64,000 bases of DNA from Campylobacter concisus. GTDB lineage: Bacteria; Campylobacterota; Campylobacteria; Campylobacterales; Campylobacteraceae. The notes below the pieces were generated by a model. That model saw nothing but the letters and a program-made list of their open reading frames with translations, had not been told where the DNA came from and did not search any database. Shown here in pieces: positions 37,714 to 47,552 of the stretch (within the stretch, counting starts at the first letter, position 1; every line of letters starts with the position of its first letter). Location of the stretch: contig NZ_PIRZ01000001.1 in the NCBI RefSeq assembly GCF_003048575.1, positions 1-64,000 of the forward strand, written 5' to 3'. Made by a program: the position numbers and the translations under genes.

Positions 37714-38118
37714 ATGGACTACAACAAACATAACAAAGGCTTTGTTTGTTTTATGTATAGCTTTGGACGAAACAGGATAGTTTATGCTGTTTTGATGTTT
37801 TTAGTCATATTTTTGCTTGGTTTTTTGACATTTGGCTCAAGTGCTCAAGCTGACATTTTAAATTTACAAATAGCCCTTAGTGTCATGCTTTGCGGGCTTT
37901 TACTCATCCTTGTAAATCCAAAAATTTTTATCATTAAGCTAATTGGCTATTTAATTTCACTTGCTGGTGTTATGATAGCTCTTCACAATGCAAATTTACT
38001 AGGCGAAGGCTTTAGCTTATATTTTTACGCAAGCCTAGTTTTTGGCGCATTTATGATGCTCATGCTTCTTAGCTGGTTTGTTTACAACGCAAGAAGCAGT
38101 GAGATAAATGAAATTTAG
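37714..38118 (+). CDS. small integral membrane protein
   Basis: A 134-residue protein with four likely transmembrane helices (about 19-41, 49-67, 69-90 and 100-124). No family was recognised. TAGGAG precedes the ATG, and TAAAAT near 37681 could be its -10. It lies between two minus-strand genes and ends overlapping the end of the AsmA-like gene. Confidence 0.6.
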   Translation: MDYNKHNKGFVCFMYSFGRNRIVYAVLMFLVIFLLGFLTFGSSAQADILNLQIALSVMLCGLLLILVNPKIFIIKLIGYLISLAGVMIALHNANLLGEGFSLYFYASLVFGAFMMLMLLSWFVYNARSSEINEI

Positions 38119-41100
38119 TTCGCCACTCCCATAAGCACACTTGCGTAGGTGTTTTGCTTAGGCTCTGAGCTTGTTGCATCATTTACATTTATGCGGCCAG
38201 TCTCAAGCCCAGCCTTTATGAGTGCTTCTTTTACTGCATTTGCACGCTCATTTGCTAGCTCAACTAGTTTTTCCTTATCCACTTCGATAGCTTTTATTGC
38301 CTCTTCTCTTAAGGCCTTATCACTTTTATCTTTAGCGTTTGGAACGAGAGAATTTAGCACGGTAATATAATCTTTGCCACTTGAGGCGATTATTTGATTT
38401 ATCTTTTGATCAAGCTTTTTTTCTTTAAAGTAGAGCACATCTATTTCAGAGTAAGTAGGCGTGATGCTAAGTTTCATCATAGGCTTTGCAGTGGTTAATT
38501 TTATAAAATCAGCTATTTTTGGTGCTTCTGAGCTTATTAGCTCGCTGCTTCCAGCAAGAAAATCAATAGAGCTAAGATCCTTGCCGCCAAGCCCTAGAGC
38601 ATTACCCAAAAATCTAAACGGAGCTAACGTAATGTCTGCAAAGAGTTTTTTAACAGCAGCCCAAATGACACCGCCATATTTAAAGTCAGGATCGTCTAAA
38701 TTTCCCTCAACTGGAAGGTCGATATTTATTTGATTATTTTGATCGCTTAATATCAATATAGCAAGCGAAAGTGGCAAATTTACAGCATCTTTTGAATCAA
38801 CCTTTTCTCCAAGTGTGAGTGTGTCAAAATTTATAAGATTTGAGCCGTTTAGTTTTGAATCAACAACGCTATAATTTAGATTTAAATTTAACTTACCTTT
38901 TTTTATTTTATAACCCAAAAATTGTCCGCTATATGGCGTTATGTCGATTAGATCGATGTCTTTAAAATCAAGCTTAATATTAGTATTTTGCTTTAATTCA
39001 AAAGGAAATAGTTTTGCTGTAATCTGAGAAAAGCCATTTTTGCCAACTGTGCCTTTAAACTCGCCTGAACTTGGACGTTTTTTATCGATGTCAGTTAGCT
39101 TGCCATTTAGATTTGAAATTTTCGTAGCAAATGGCATAAATAGTGACGCATCTGAAAAATCAACCTCGCCATTATTAAGTGAGAAATTTTTTATACTAAA
39201 ATTTAGCTCGTCATCTTTTTTACTAGCTGCCTTTTTGCTCTCAGTTTTTTGCTCATTTTGGACTTTATTTTTATATTCTTTTACGATTTTGCTTAGATTA
39301 AATTCGCGCTCTTTACTTAGATGAGCCTTGATAAACGGCGAATTTAAAGCAACTCCAGTAATTTCAAGATTATTTTTAAAAAGTGAAATTTTATCCACTT
39401 CTAAACTTTTAAACGTGATTAGCTTTTCTTTATTTTTATCATCTAATCTAATATCTTTTACGCTAAGCTTTGCATCCGCTTTTATATCTTTTGCATAGTG
39501 AAGCTCGGCGTTTGCACTCATCTCTCCACTTGAAAGGTCTGCCTCTAAAAATGGCTTTGCGTAGGCAAAATATTTTGGCAAATTTTTATCTTCAAGTTTG
39601 ATTTTAGCAGTTATATCAAGTGGTTCAAGTTTGATCTTTGAGGTTAGGTCCAAATTTAGCTTTTGCGAGCTTTTTATATCCACTTTCGCGTCAAATGGCT
39701 TACTAAAATCGCTACTTAAATTTGCTATTTTTACAAACAAATTATCAAATTTATGAGTGATCTTCTCGCCTTCAAAAAGATGCGTCAAAGCGATACTAGC
39801 ATTATTTACATTGATATTTTTTATATCAAATTTAAACTCATTTTCTTTGCTTTTTGAAGCTGATGTATTTTCTTTTTTAGTTTTAGTGCGATGATTAGCT
39901 GTTTTTGCCGGCTCTTTCTCACCAAGTCCAAGCTGGTTTATCACGCTTAAGCCGCTATCATTTAACTCTGAGTTAAATTTTGGTCTATTTACATCGATAT
40001 TCTCAGCACTCAAAGCCATATTTAAAATATCAAATTTGATCGTTTTTGTAAGCACATTAGCGATATCTAAAATCTCTTTATTTTTTGCCTTTAAATTTAT
40101 ACCATTTATACTAATCTCATCAAGAGTTGCAAGGCTTTTATTGGTATCTTGAGCGAAGCTAATGTTTGAGATTTTAGCCCCTGCTACATTTGCATTCGCA
40201 TTTTTACTAAGTGGAGCATTGATACCATCAAACGCTATTTTTTCAAGCGTTAGAGTGGTTTTATTATTTGCTAAATTTGCATTTAAATTTGAGGCATTTA
40301 TATCTTTTAGATTTACTAAATTTTTACTGGTTTCGTCTATTTTTAGGGCATTTGCATTTATGCTATTTAGTGCAGCTGTCGCATTTAGCTCACTTTTTTC
40401 ATTTAAATTTGCTAAAAGTGAAATATCGTTTAAATTTAGTGATTTTAAGCTTGCTGTTATTGCATTTTTAAATGACACATCGCTTAAATTTATGGCATTT
40501 AACTCTAATTTAGCATCTATCTTGTCTGCTATCTTACTTGATAGATCAAATTTTGGAAGCTCTAGCTCACCAAGACTTAGTTCGTTTTTGCCCTCATCTA
40601 TGTTTAGCGATTTTACATTTAAAAAGCTATCCTTTAAATTTATATTTGTAGCGTTTTCATCGGTAATTAAAGTGTAATTTATTCCTAAATTTATGACCGC
40701 ATTTTTAAGATTTAGTGTGTCATTATCGATAAAGCTAATCGCCACTGGATCGATACTAAAGTTCTTTATGCTGATATTGCCCTCGATTTTTAGGGGATTT
40801 AGCTTGATATCGCCATTTAGATCGATCTTGTGAGCTAGAGTCGAGTTTGAGTCAAAAATATGGCTGCCTGCACTATTTTTCTTCGTATTTAGCGAGCTTA
40901 GCTCGTAGTTTATATCATCAAAATTTACGTTAAATGGCTTTGTTAAATTTTGGTCAATATATGAAAATGAGCCTTTGATGATTTTTGCGTTATTTAGGGC
41001 AAAATTTATAGAGCTAGTGCTGTTATCTTCGGTAGTTGCGTTATCATCGTTTATAAAATTACTAAAGTTAAATTTTGAATTTTTATCTCGTAAAATTTTG

Positions 41101-41423
41101 ACATTTGGCTCTTGAAGCCTAAAAATATCAACTTCAACTAATTTTTTAAAGATAGAAAATGGCTTTAGCTTGATGTCGATTTGCTTTGTGCTAAAAAGTG
41201 GCGAAGTAGTGTTTAACTCGGTGTTTGTGGCATTTAGTTCAAAGGTAAATGGATTAAATTTAGCGTCTGCTACAAAAAGTGTTGCGTTGTAGTCTTTTAG
41301 ATACTTTGGAACGATATACTTAATGCCATAAGGTACTCCAAAAAATCCAAGAAGAGTATAAATAAGCAAAAGTGAAACTAAACTTATACCTGAAATTAGG
41401 GCTATTTTTTTATTTTTATTCAT
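38115..41423 (-). CDS. AsmA-like protein, DUF748 family
   Basis: A 1102-residue protein with one N-terminal transmembrane helix (about 8-29) and then a long beta-rich periplasmic body full of Asn, Leu and Ser repeats. The order matches DUF748/AsmA-like proteins, which form bridge-like channels for lipids between inner and outer membranes. The C-terminal ~150 residues are more helical and acidic. Low-complexity Lys/Glu linkers lie near residue 510 and around 700. The exact role here is unknown. Confidence 0.8.
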   Translation of the reverse strand: MNKNKKIALISGISLVSLLLIYTLLGFFGVPYGIKYIVPKYLKDYNATLFVADAKFNPFTFELNATNTELNTTSPLFSTKQIDIKLKPFSIFKKLVEVDIFRLQEPNVKILRDKNSKFNFSNFINDDNATTEDNSTSSINFALNNAKIIKGSFSYIDQNLTKPFNVNFDDINYELSSLNTKKNSAGSHIFDSNSTLAHKIDLNGDIKLNPLKIEGNISIKNFSIDPVAISFIDNDTLNLKNAVINLGINYTLITDENATNINLKDSFLNVKSLNIDEGKNELSLGELELPKFDLSSKIADKIDAKLELNAINLSDVSFKNAITASLKSLNLNDISLLANLNEKSELNATAALNSINANALKIDETSKNLVNLKDINASNLNANLANNKTTLTLEKIAFDGINAPLSKNANANVAGAKISNISFAQDTNKSLATLDEISINGINLKAKNKEILDIANVLTKTIKFDILNMALSAENIDVNRPKFNSELNDSGLSVINQLGLGEKEPAKTANHRTKTKKENTSASKSKENEFKFDIKNINVNNASIALTHLFEGEKITHKFDNLFVKIANLSSDFSKPFDAKVDIKSSQKLNLDLTSKIKLEPLDITAKIKLEDKNLPKYFAYAKPFLEADLSSGEMSANAELHYAKDIKADAKLSVKDIRLDDKNKEKLITFKSLEVDKISLFKNNLEITGVALNSPFIKAHLSKEREFNLSKIVKEYKNKVQNEQKTESKKAASKKDDELNFSIKNFSLNNGEVDFSDASLFMPFATKISNLNGKLTDIDKKRPSSGEFKGTVGKNGFSQITAKLFPFELKQNTNIKLDFKDIDLIDITPYSGQFLGYKIKKGKLNLNLNYSVVDSKLNGSNLINFDTLTLGEKVDSKDAVNLPLSLAILILSDQNNQINIDLPVEGNLDDPDFKYGGVIWAAVKKLFADITLAPFRFLGNALGLGGKDLSSIDFLAGSSELISSEAPKIADFIKLTTAKPMMKLSITPTYSEIDVLYFKEKKLDQKINQIIASSGKDYITVLNSLVPNAKDKSDKALREEAIKAIEVDKEKLVELANERANAVKEALIKAGLETGRINVNDATSSEPKQNTYASVLMGVAN

Positions 41424-41598
41424 TTAAATTTTTACCTTGAAGTGATCTAAAATAAACTTTGATTTTACTTTAAATAAGGTTAAATTCTAGTTAGAAATTT
41501 CTAAATTTTTAGACGTTAAATTTACATTTTAGTTAATAATACTTTTATAAAATTCGTATTACCATTTCACAAATACCTTTTAAACAAAGGATGCAGTG
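41424..41598. promoter_or_regulatory. divergent intergenic region with TAATAC/GTATTA dyad
   Basis: This spacer separates the AsmA-like gene and nikZ. TAATAC at 41537-41542 and GTATTA at 41556-41561 form a six-base dyad with 13 bases between, which contain TATAAA, a likely -10 for nikZ. A regulator binding the dyad would cover the promoter. Its spacing and sequence differ from the NikR boxes I know from E. coli and H. pylori, so the regulator is unknown. Confidence 0.4.
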
Positions 41599-43131
41599 AT
41601 GAAGAAAATTTTGCTTGTCTTTTTTCTGTTGTTCGGCACTCTTTCTTATGCAAATGAAAATGCCGTTGTGGTCGCTATCGAGGAGCAAACACCTCGTATA
41701 AATCCACTCTACGACGAGGATCACGATCCTACGCTTTCGCTGGTTTTCTCTGGTCTTACTATCCACGATGAAAATAGCCATGTAGTGCCAGAGCTTGCTA
41801 AGTCTTGGCAGGTGAGTGAAGATGGCTTGGAGTATATTTTTGAGCTAAGAGATGATGCTTTTTGGCATGACGGGGTGAAATTTAGCGCAAAGGATGTTAA
41901 ATTTACCATTGAAGCAGCTCAAGATAAGAAGCTAAACGCGCCAGCTATTTCAAACTACGAGGTGGTAAAAAGCGTTGAAATTTTAGGGGATTATAAGGTC
42001 AAGATCACGCTTAGTGAGCCGTTTCCGCCGTTTCTTGATGCGCTTAGTTTTGGCGTGTTGCCTGAGCATATCCTAAAGGGCATAGATATCTCGACTGATA
42101 AATTTAACGAGGTTCCAGTAGGAACTGGCGCATACAAGCTAGTAAAATGGAAAAAAGATGAGAGTTTAGAGTTTGTGGCAAATGAGAAATTTTACAAGGG
42201 CGAGCCAAAGATCAAAAAGGTATTTTTTAAAATTGTCGGCGATGAAAATTTAAGACTTTTAGGCCTAAAAAGCGGTGAGATCGACGTCGCGCTCATCTCT
42301 CCAACAGGGGTAAATTTCATAAAAGATGATAAAAAACTTGACCTGCTTAAGTTTAAAAGCGCGGACTATAGGGCTTTGATGTTTAACTTTGAAGATCCTC
42401 TTTTTCAAGATAAAAATGTAAGGATAGCCCTAAACTACGCGGTCAATAAAGATGAGATAGTTAAAAATTTATTCCACGGATATGCAAGCGTTGCAAACAA
42501 TCCGATAGAAAAAAGCTTTGCAAACGACGACGAGTTTAAATTTAGCTACGATCCGCAAAAGGCTAAAGAGCTACTTGAAAAGAGCGGCTTTAAGAAAAAC
42601 AAAGCTGGTTTTTTTGAAAAAGATGGCAAAGAGCTTAGCTTTGATATCTACGCCTTTAATAACGACGTTTTAAGGGTCAATCTAGCCAAAATTTTAAGCA
42701 GCGAGTTTGAGAAATTTGGTGTAAAAGCCAAAGCCTACGCAAAGCCAAAAACAGCCTTTGATCTAAGTAAGGTAGATAGTTTTGTGATCGGCTGGGGAAG
42801 CCCATTTGATCCAGACTTTCATACGTATAGAATTTTTGGCGGATTTGCCGATGTGAGCATAAATGAAAATGGCTGGAACTTTAGCCACTACAAGGACGCA
42901 AACGCCGATGAGGCCTTAAAAAACGCGAGATATACAAAAGATGTGGAGCTTAGGAAAAAGCACTATAAAGAATTTCTGAAAGCGCTTCATGAAAACCCAC
43001 CTTACATTTTCATAGTCTATCTTGACTATCCGCTCGTCTTTAACAAGAAAATTTCAGGCATAAAGACGCAAATTTTAGGTCACCATGGAGCTGGATTTTT
43101 ATGGAACATAAGAGAGTGGCAAGTAAAGTAG
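41599..43131 (+). CDS. nikZ: nickel/peptide ABC transporter substrate-binding protein NikZ
   Basis: A 510-residue periplasmic solute-binding protein of the peptide/nickel family (SBP_bac_5). Residues 1-18 are a signal peptide, cut after SYA. The mature part has EDGLEYIFELRDDAFWHDG and the VGTGAYKLVKW typical of the family. Its place ahead of two permeases and two ATPases matches the C. jejuni nikZYXWV nickel uptake operon (formerly dppABCDF). Nickel as substrate is inferred from that order; peptides remain possible. I start at ATG 41599. Confidence 0.85.
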   Translation: MKKILLVFFLLFGTLSYANENAVVVAIEEQTPRINPLYDEDHDPTLSLVFSGLTIHDENSHVVPELAKSWQVSEDGLEYIFELRDDAFWHDGVKFSAKDVKFTIEAAQDKKLNAPAISNYEVVKSVEILGDYKVKITLSEPFPPFLDALSFGVLPEHILKGIDISTDKFNEVPVGTGAYKLVKWKKDESLEFVANEKFYKGEPKIKKVFFKIVGDENLRLLGLKSGEIDVALISPTGVNFIKDDKKLDLLKFKSADYRALMFNFEDPLFQDKNVRIALNYAVNKDEIVKNLFHGYASVANNPIEKSFANDDEFKFSYDPQKAKELLEKSGFKKNKAGFFEKDGKELSFDIYAFNNDVLRVNLAKILSSEFEKFGVKAKAYAKPKTAFDLSKVDSFVIGWGSPFDPDFHTYRIFGGFADVSINENGWNFSHYKDANADEALKNARYTKDVELRKKHYKEFLKALHENPPYIFIVYLDYPLVFNKKISGIKTQILGHHGAGFLWNIREWQVK

Positions 43132-43143
43132 TGGATAAAAACT

Positions 43144-44082
43144 TTGTTTAGAACCATTTTAAAAACAGCGATCTCAAACCTTGGATTGCTGTTTTTCATC
43201 TCATTTTTTCTATTTTTGCTCATATATTTTTTGCCAGGAAACGTCACTGACGCGATGTTTTTGCGGAGTGAAGCGCTAAGCGTGGCTATAAAAGAGCAAA
43301 TTTTAGAAAATTTGGGGCTAAAAGATGGCTTTTTTGTGCAGTATTTTAGATGGCTAGCTCATTTTGTCGCAGGGGATTTTGGCACCAGTTTTGTAAGCGG
43401 AGCGAGCGTATCTCTACTAATTAAAGAGCGGCTTTTAAACTCGCTTATCTTATTTTTCGCCTCATTTTTTTTGATAGTTTTTTTATCCTTCTTCTTAGGA
43501 TTTTTAAGCGCTATTTATAAAAATAAATTTGCCGATATCTTTATAAATTTTAGCTCCTTTTTGCTGGCTTCATTGCCGCATTTTTACATTGCGCTCGTAC
43601 TAATAGCGATCTTTAGCGTCTATCTAAATTTGCTGCCAAGCTCTGGGGCAAACGAGCTAGGATCTAGCGGGGTTGGGGCTAAATTTATTATCTTGCCAAC
43701 GCTTGCCATTATCTTGCCACACCTTGGCGCAAATGTGAAATTTGTAAGAGACAGACTAAATCAAAGCCTAAACGCTGACTTTATCCAAACAGCTCACGCT
43801 AGAGGTTTGGGGCGCGGCAAAATTTATCTTTTCTCCATAAAGCACGCAAGCACCGATATAGTCTATTATTTCGCTACACTTGTGGCTGGCGTTTTTGCAG
43901 GCTCATACGTCATTGAGAGCATTTTTTCATTTCCAGGCATAGGCAAGCTTGGCCTTGATGCAGTGATCGCCAAAGACTATCCAGTCGCACTTGCGACCAT
44001 TTTGCTAACGGCTGTTATTGTTGTTTTTGCAAATTTACTGGCTAAAATTTTTGCCATCTTGGCAGATAAGAGAAATTTATGA
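43144..44082 (+). CDS. nikY: ABC transporter permease NikY
   Basis: A 312-residue inner-membrane permease of the DppB/NikB type. It has an N-terminal helix (about 12-31), five more, and the cytoplasmic coupling loop QTAHARGLGRGKIY. It starts with TTG at 43144; no better start is in frame nearby. It lies 12 bases behind nikZ. Confidence 0.85.
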   Translation: MFRTILKTAISNLGLLFFISFFLFLLIYFLPGNVTDAMFLRSEALSVAIKEQILENLGLKDGFFVQYFRWLAHFVAGDFGTSFVSGASVSLLIKERLLNSLILFFASFFLIVFLSFFLGFLSAIYKNKFADIFINFSSFLLASLPHFYIALVLIAIFSVYLNLLPSSGANELGSSGVGAKFIILPTLAIILPHLGANVKFVRDRLNQSLNADFIQTAHARGLGRGKIYLFSIKHASTDIVYYFATLVAGVFAGSYVIESIFSFPGIGKLGLDAVIAKDYPVALATILLTAVIVVFANLLAKIFAILADKRNL

Positions 44083-44879
44083 GAAAAGTCATATTTTTCC
44101 TAGCCTGTTTTGTATTTTTAGCGCTTGTCACATTTGCTTTTGTGACGCCGTTTTTCTCTAAATTTGAGCCAAATTTCACTGACTTTATGGCGGTAAATTT
44201 ATCCCCAAGTGGTGAACACATCTTTGGCACTGACATCCTAGGCAGGGACAATCTCATAAGAGTGGCCTATGCGCTTAAAAACTCGCTTCTTATCTTGCTG
44301 CTAGCTGGCTTTTTAACGACGTTTTTCTCGCTCATTTACGCATATTTTGGCACGAGTAAGAGCAAAATTTACGAGAGCCTTTTTGACAAGGGGCTTGATG
44401 CCTTTTTAAGCATCCCAAACATCGTTTTTATCATGCTTTTTAGCTCATTTAGTAGTGGAGATATACTTATCACCTCTTTTATCATAGCCATTTGCTCGTT
44501 TATGCAGGGCGCAAAAGTTTTTATGCAAAATCTAAGACTTAATAAAAAGTGCGACTACGCCGAGCAGGCCGTGATAAATGGGGCTAGCAAATTTAGCCTG
44601 ATCTGCTTTGAAATTTTGCCAAATTTAAAGCATTTAATAGTTAGTATCTTTGGCATAAATGCGATAAACGCAGTCGTCATGGAGGCCACACTTGGCTTTT
44701 TTGGCGTGGGTAGCGACGCAAATAAAATAAGCCTTGGTATCATGCTAAATGAGAGCAAAGAGGCGCTTTTTCTTGGCTCTTGGTGGATGGTGCTTTTCCC
44801 TGGCGTGACGCTCTTTTTGCTCATCCTTGCAACATCAATCATCACATCAAATTCAAAAAATGGCAATATAAAAATATGA
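44079..44879 (+). CDS. nikX: ABC transporter permease NikX
   Basis: A 266-residue permease of the DppC/NikC type. It contains the family's GTDILGRDNLIRVAYALKNS after the first helix and the coupling loop YAEQAVINGASKFSL. It overlaps nikY by four bases and nikW by four bases. Confidence 0.85.
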   Translation: MRKVIFFLACFVFLALVTFAFVTPFFSKFEPNFTDFMAVNLSPSGEHIFGTDILGRDNLIRVAYALKNSLLILLLAGFLTTFFSLIYAYFGTSKSKIYESLFDKGLDAFLSIPNIVFIMLFSSFSSGDILITSFIIAICSFMQGAKVFMQNLRLNKKCDYAEQAVINGASKFSLICFEILPNLKHLIVSIFGINAINAVVMEATLGFFGVGSDANKISLGIMLNESKEALFLGSWWMVLFPGVTLFLLILATSIITSNSKNGNIKI

Positions 44880-45556
44880 TAGAGATTAAAAATTTAAACG
44901 TTTTTTATAAGGATAAGAAGCTTTTGCGTGAGATTGATTTTGAGATGAGTGAGGGTAAATTTATAGGTATTACAGGTGAAAGTGGCAGTGGTAAATCGCT
45001 CTTTGCAAAGAGCCTAATAAGGCTTTTTGATGATGATTTTAGAGTGAGGGCGGATAATTTTAGCATTTATAAAAAAGATATCTTAAAACTTAGCCAAAAT
45101 GAGCTAAAAGAGTACCGAAAAAAGGTTGCTGCGCTCGTTTTTCAAAACTCTATCGCCAGCCTTCATCCGCTCTTAAACGTGGGTGATCACTTTAATGCCT
45201 ATCTTGGCGGCGATAATAAATCAAATAAAGAGCTTGCATTTAGCTATTTTAGGGAGTTTGGGCTAGATAATGCTAATCTCATCTGGCACAAATACTCATA
45301 CGAGCTAAGTGGCGGCGAGGCGAGCCGTGTGCAGATCGCTCTGGCGCTTTGCCTGAAGCCAAAAATTTTAGTCTGCGACGAGATAACAAGCGGGCTTGAT
45401 AGCATTAGCGGTAGCCACGTGGCGGGCATCTTAGAGAGCCTAAAGGGCAAGATGAGCGTCATCTTTATCTCGCATGATGAGGCGCTAACGAACTATCTTA
45501 GTGATGAGATCTGGCAGATGAGAGATGGGCGGCTAAATTTAAAGGAAAATGCGTGA
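44876..45556 (+). CDS. nikW: ABC transporter ATPase NikW
   Basis: A 226-residue ATPase of the DppD/NikD type. Walker A is GESGSGKS at 34-41, the signature is LSGGEASRVQIAL, and Walker B is ILVCDEITSG. I start at ATG 44876, which overlaps the nikX stop and gives the usual MIEIKNLNVFY beginning; a longer frame from 44780 would run inside nikX. It lacks the C-terminal oligopeptide-binding extension of the longer family members. Confidence 0.87.
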   Translation: MIEIKNLNVFYKDKKLLREIDFEMSEGKFIGITGESGSGKSLFAKSLIRLFDDDFRVRADNFSIYKKDILKLSQNELKEYRKKVAALVFQNSIASLHPLLNVGDHFNAYLGGDNKSNKELAFSYFREFGLDNANLIWHKYSYELSGGEASRVQIALALCLKPKILVCDEITSGLDSISGSHVAGILESLKGKMSVIFISHDEALTNYLSDEIWQMRDGRLNLKENA

Positions 45557-46302
45557 AAATAAGGCTTGAAAACGTCTCAAAAAGTTTAAGCTTTAAGGAG
45601 CATTTTAACGCTAGAGCTGAAGTGTTGCACCTTTTAGAGGGGATAAGTTGCGAGCTTGATGATGGCGAAAATTTAGCCATTTTGGGCCAAAGTGGCAGTG
45701 GTAAAAGCACGCTTGCAAAGCTCATATCATTTAGCGAGCCAAAAAGTGGGGGCAAAATTTATATAAACAATGAAGAGATCACGGACAAAAATGAGCTAAA
45801 AAAAGATATCAGATACATCTTGCAAAACCAAAAACAAGCCCTAAATCCAGCGCTAAAAGTAAAAACCGCGATCGCTCACGTGAGGTCATATCTTAAGCTT
45901 AGCTTTAGCGAAAATGAGCTCAAAGAACTCATGTCAAATTTAAATTTAAAAAATGAAATTTTAGAAAAATTCCCCTCTCAACTAAGTGGCGGCGAGGCGA
46001 CAAGGGTTGGGATACTGCTAGCGCTTCTTTCAAAGCCAAAAATCCTAATCTGCGATGAGATAACAAGCGGACTTGACAACGAGACAAAGCAAAAGATCAT
46101 AAATTTGCTTTTAAGCTTAGATGAAAAGATCAGTATCATCTTTATCACGCACGATATCTTAAGCGCGATGAAGATAGCGCAAAAGGTGCTAATAATCGAG
46201 GCTGGCAAGCAAGTAGCGTGGGGTAAATTTGATGATCTTGAAAGCCAAAATGTCCTTAAAAAATACCTCGATGCTACAAAAATTTATAAAAATAATCTTT
46301 GA
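45553..46302 (+). CDS. nikV: ABC transporter ATPase NikV
   Basis: A 249-residue ATPase of the DppF/NikE type. Walker A is GQSGSGKST at 45-53, the signature is LSGGEATRVGILL, and Walker B is ILICDEITSG. GTG start at 45553, overlapping the nikW stop. It is the last gene of the nik operon. Confidence 0.87.
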   Translation: MKIRLENVSKSLSFKEHFNARAEVLHLLEGISCELDDGENLAILGQSGSGKSTLAKLISFSEPKSGGKIYINNEEITDKNELKKDIRYILQNQKQALNPALKVKTAIAHVRSYLKLSFSENELKELMSNLNLKNEILEKFPSQLSGGEATRVGILLALLSKPKILICDEITSGLDNETKQKIINLLLSLDEKISIIFITHDILSAMKIAQKVLIIEAGKQVAWGKFDDLESQNVLKKYLDATKIYKNNL

Positions 46303-46308
46303 TATAAT
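46303..46308 (+). promoter_or_regulatory. -10 box of the queH promoter
   Basis: TATAAT, in TTTGATATAATGC, begins directly after the nikV stop, and the AAGGG ribosome site lies about ten bases on. It gives queH its own start independent of the nik operon. Confidence 0.7.
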
Positions 46309-46328
46309 GCAAGCAAAAAGGGTCAAAT

Positions 46329-47402
46329 TTGCTAGTTCATATCTGCTGCTCGGTCGATAGCCACTATTTTTTACAACGCTTAAGAAAAGACTTTCCAAAT
46401 GAACGAATAGTAGGCTATTTTTACGATCCAAACATACATCCATATAGCGAATTTTTACTGCGTTTTGAGGACGTGAAGCGAAGCTGCGAGAAGCTAGGTA
46501 TCGAGCTAATATGCGGCGAATACGACTACGAAGCGTGGCTTAGTGGCACAAAGGGACTTGAAGATGAGCCAGAAAAGGGCAAAAGGTGCGAGTACTGCTT
46601 TGACTTTCGTATGAAAGACTCCGCTAAAAAGGCACTTGAGCTAGGACTTGGTAAGATCACGACGACACTTTTGATGAGCCCAAAAAAGGACTTTTCTCAG
46701 CTTAAAAAGGCGCTTGATGAGGCGGTAGCTGGCTCAAATTTGGAGGCGGTCGCAGTTGATTATAGAAAAAATGGCGGCACAAGCGAGCAGTTTATCCTCG
46801 CTAAAAAAGATAAGCTCTATCACCAAAATTATTGCGGCTGCGTCTTTGCGCTAAAAAAACAGCGCGACTCGCAAAATTTGCCCCAAAGTGAGCTAATGAG
46901 CGAGCTGCACGCAAGGACACTTTATGGCAGCATAGAAGCTAGGCTTGAGCTTTATAAAAAGGTGTGCGAGTACGAGGCGAGAGGTGAGAAATTTCACCTT
47001 TTTAGAAGAAGGTTTTTAAACTACAGGCTTTTGCGCGCTAGTGTGAAATTTCAAAACGCTGTGATACCAAGCTATTTTGTGCTCTACTCTGGCTTTAAAA
47101 GAGAAAATTTAAAGCTAAATGTAGAAAATTCCTGCGAAATGGACGATGAGCTAAAAGAGGGTGCAATCTTTATGAGTATAGATCGCTTTAATAAATTTAC
47201 AAACAGCAAATTTAAAAGCATTGATGAGCTTTGCAAAAGGCCGCTCGAGCTTGACGCTGAGATGAAATTTCGCCGTGATATAAGCGGAGAATTTTCGCAA
47301 AATCCTATCATTATCTTAGATGAGGTCAAAAAGGGTAGCTACGAAATTTACGCAAAGGCTGTTTTTTATAACGATAGCGAAGAAATTTTGGTTTTAGACT
47401 AA
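46329..47402 (+). CDS. queH: epoxyqueuosine reductase QueH
   Basis: A 357-residue protein of the DUF208/QueH family, which reduces epoxyqueuosine in tRNA to queuosine with an Fe-S cluster. Metal-binding residues are in place: Cys6-Cys7 with Asp10 (HICCSVD), Cys87 and Cys90 (RCEYC), and Cys169 and Cys171 (YCGC). The TTG start at 46329 gives the family start MLVHICC. About 180 residues follow the core; this extension has no motif I know. It completes the Q pathway seen at queE-queD (18157-19493). Confidence 0.88.
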   Translation: MLVHICCSVDSHYFLQRLRKDFPNERIVGYFYDPNIHPYSEFLLRFEDVKRSCEKLGIELICGEYDYEAWLSGTKGLEDEPEKGKRCEYCFDFRMKDSAKKALELGLGKITTTLLMSPKKDFSQLKKALDEAVAGSNLEAVAVDYRKNGGTSEQFILAKKDKLYHQNYCGCVFALKKQRDSQNLPQSELMSELHARTLYGSIEARLELYKKVCEYEARGEKFHLFRRRFLNYRLLRASVKFQNAVIPSYFVLYSGFKRENLKLNVENSCEMDDELKEGAIFMSIDRFNKFTNSKFKSIDELCKRPLELDAEMKFRRDISGEFSQNPIIILDEVKKGSYEIYAKAVFYNDSEEILVLD

Positions 47403-47515
47403 GAGGTGAGTTTATAAAATTTATCTTAAAGCAGTGAATTAAATTTTTGCCACATAAGGCGAAATTTAGAGATTTTTAAAAGAGGCTAATAATTTTTTTC
47501 TTAGTATAAATTTGT

Positions 47516-47521
47516 TACAAT
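47516..47521 (+). promoter_or_regulatory. -10 box of the fabZ promoter
   Basis: TTTGTTACAAT contains TACAAT about 32 bases before the fabZ start. The rest of the 150-base gap is AT-rich with no other feature found. Confidence 0.6.
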
Positions 47522-47552
47522 CGCCACAAATTTACATTACTAAGGCTAAAAC

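Noticed and set aside
40162-40677. A 171-codon plus-strand frame within the AsmA-like gene
   Set aside because: It is fully antisense to a 1102-residue gene, and its Phe/Ser/Ala-rich product is what the reverse of Asn/Leu/Lys-rich sequence gives. It has no ribosome site.
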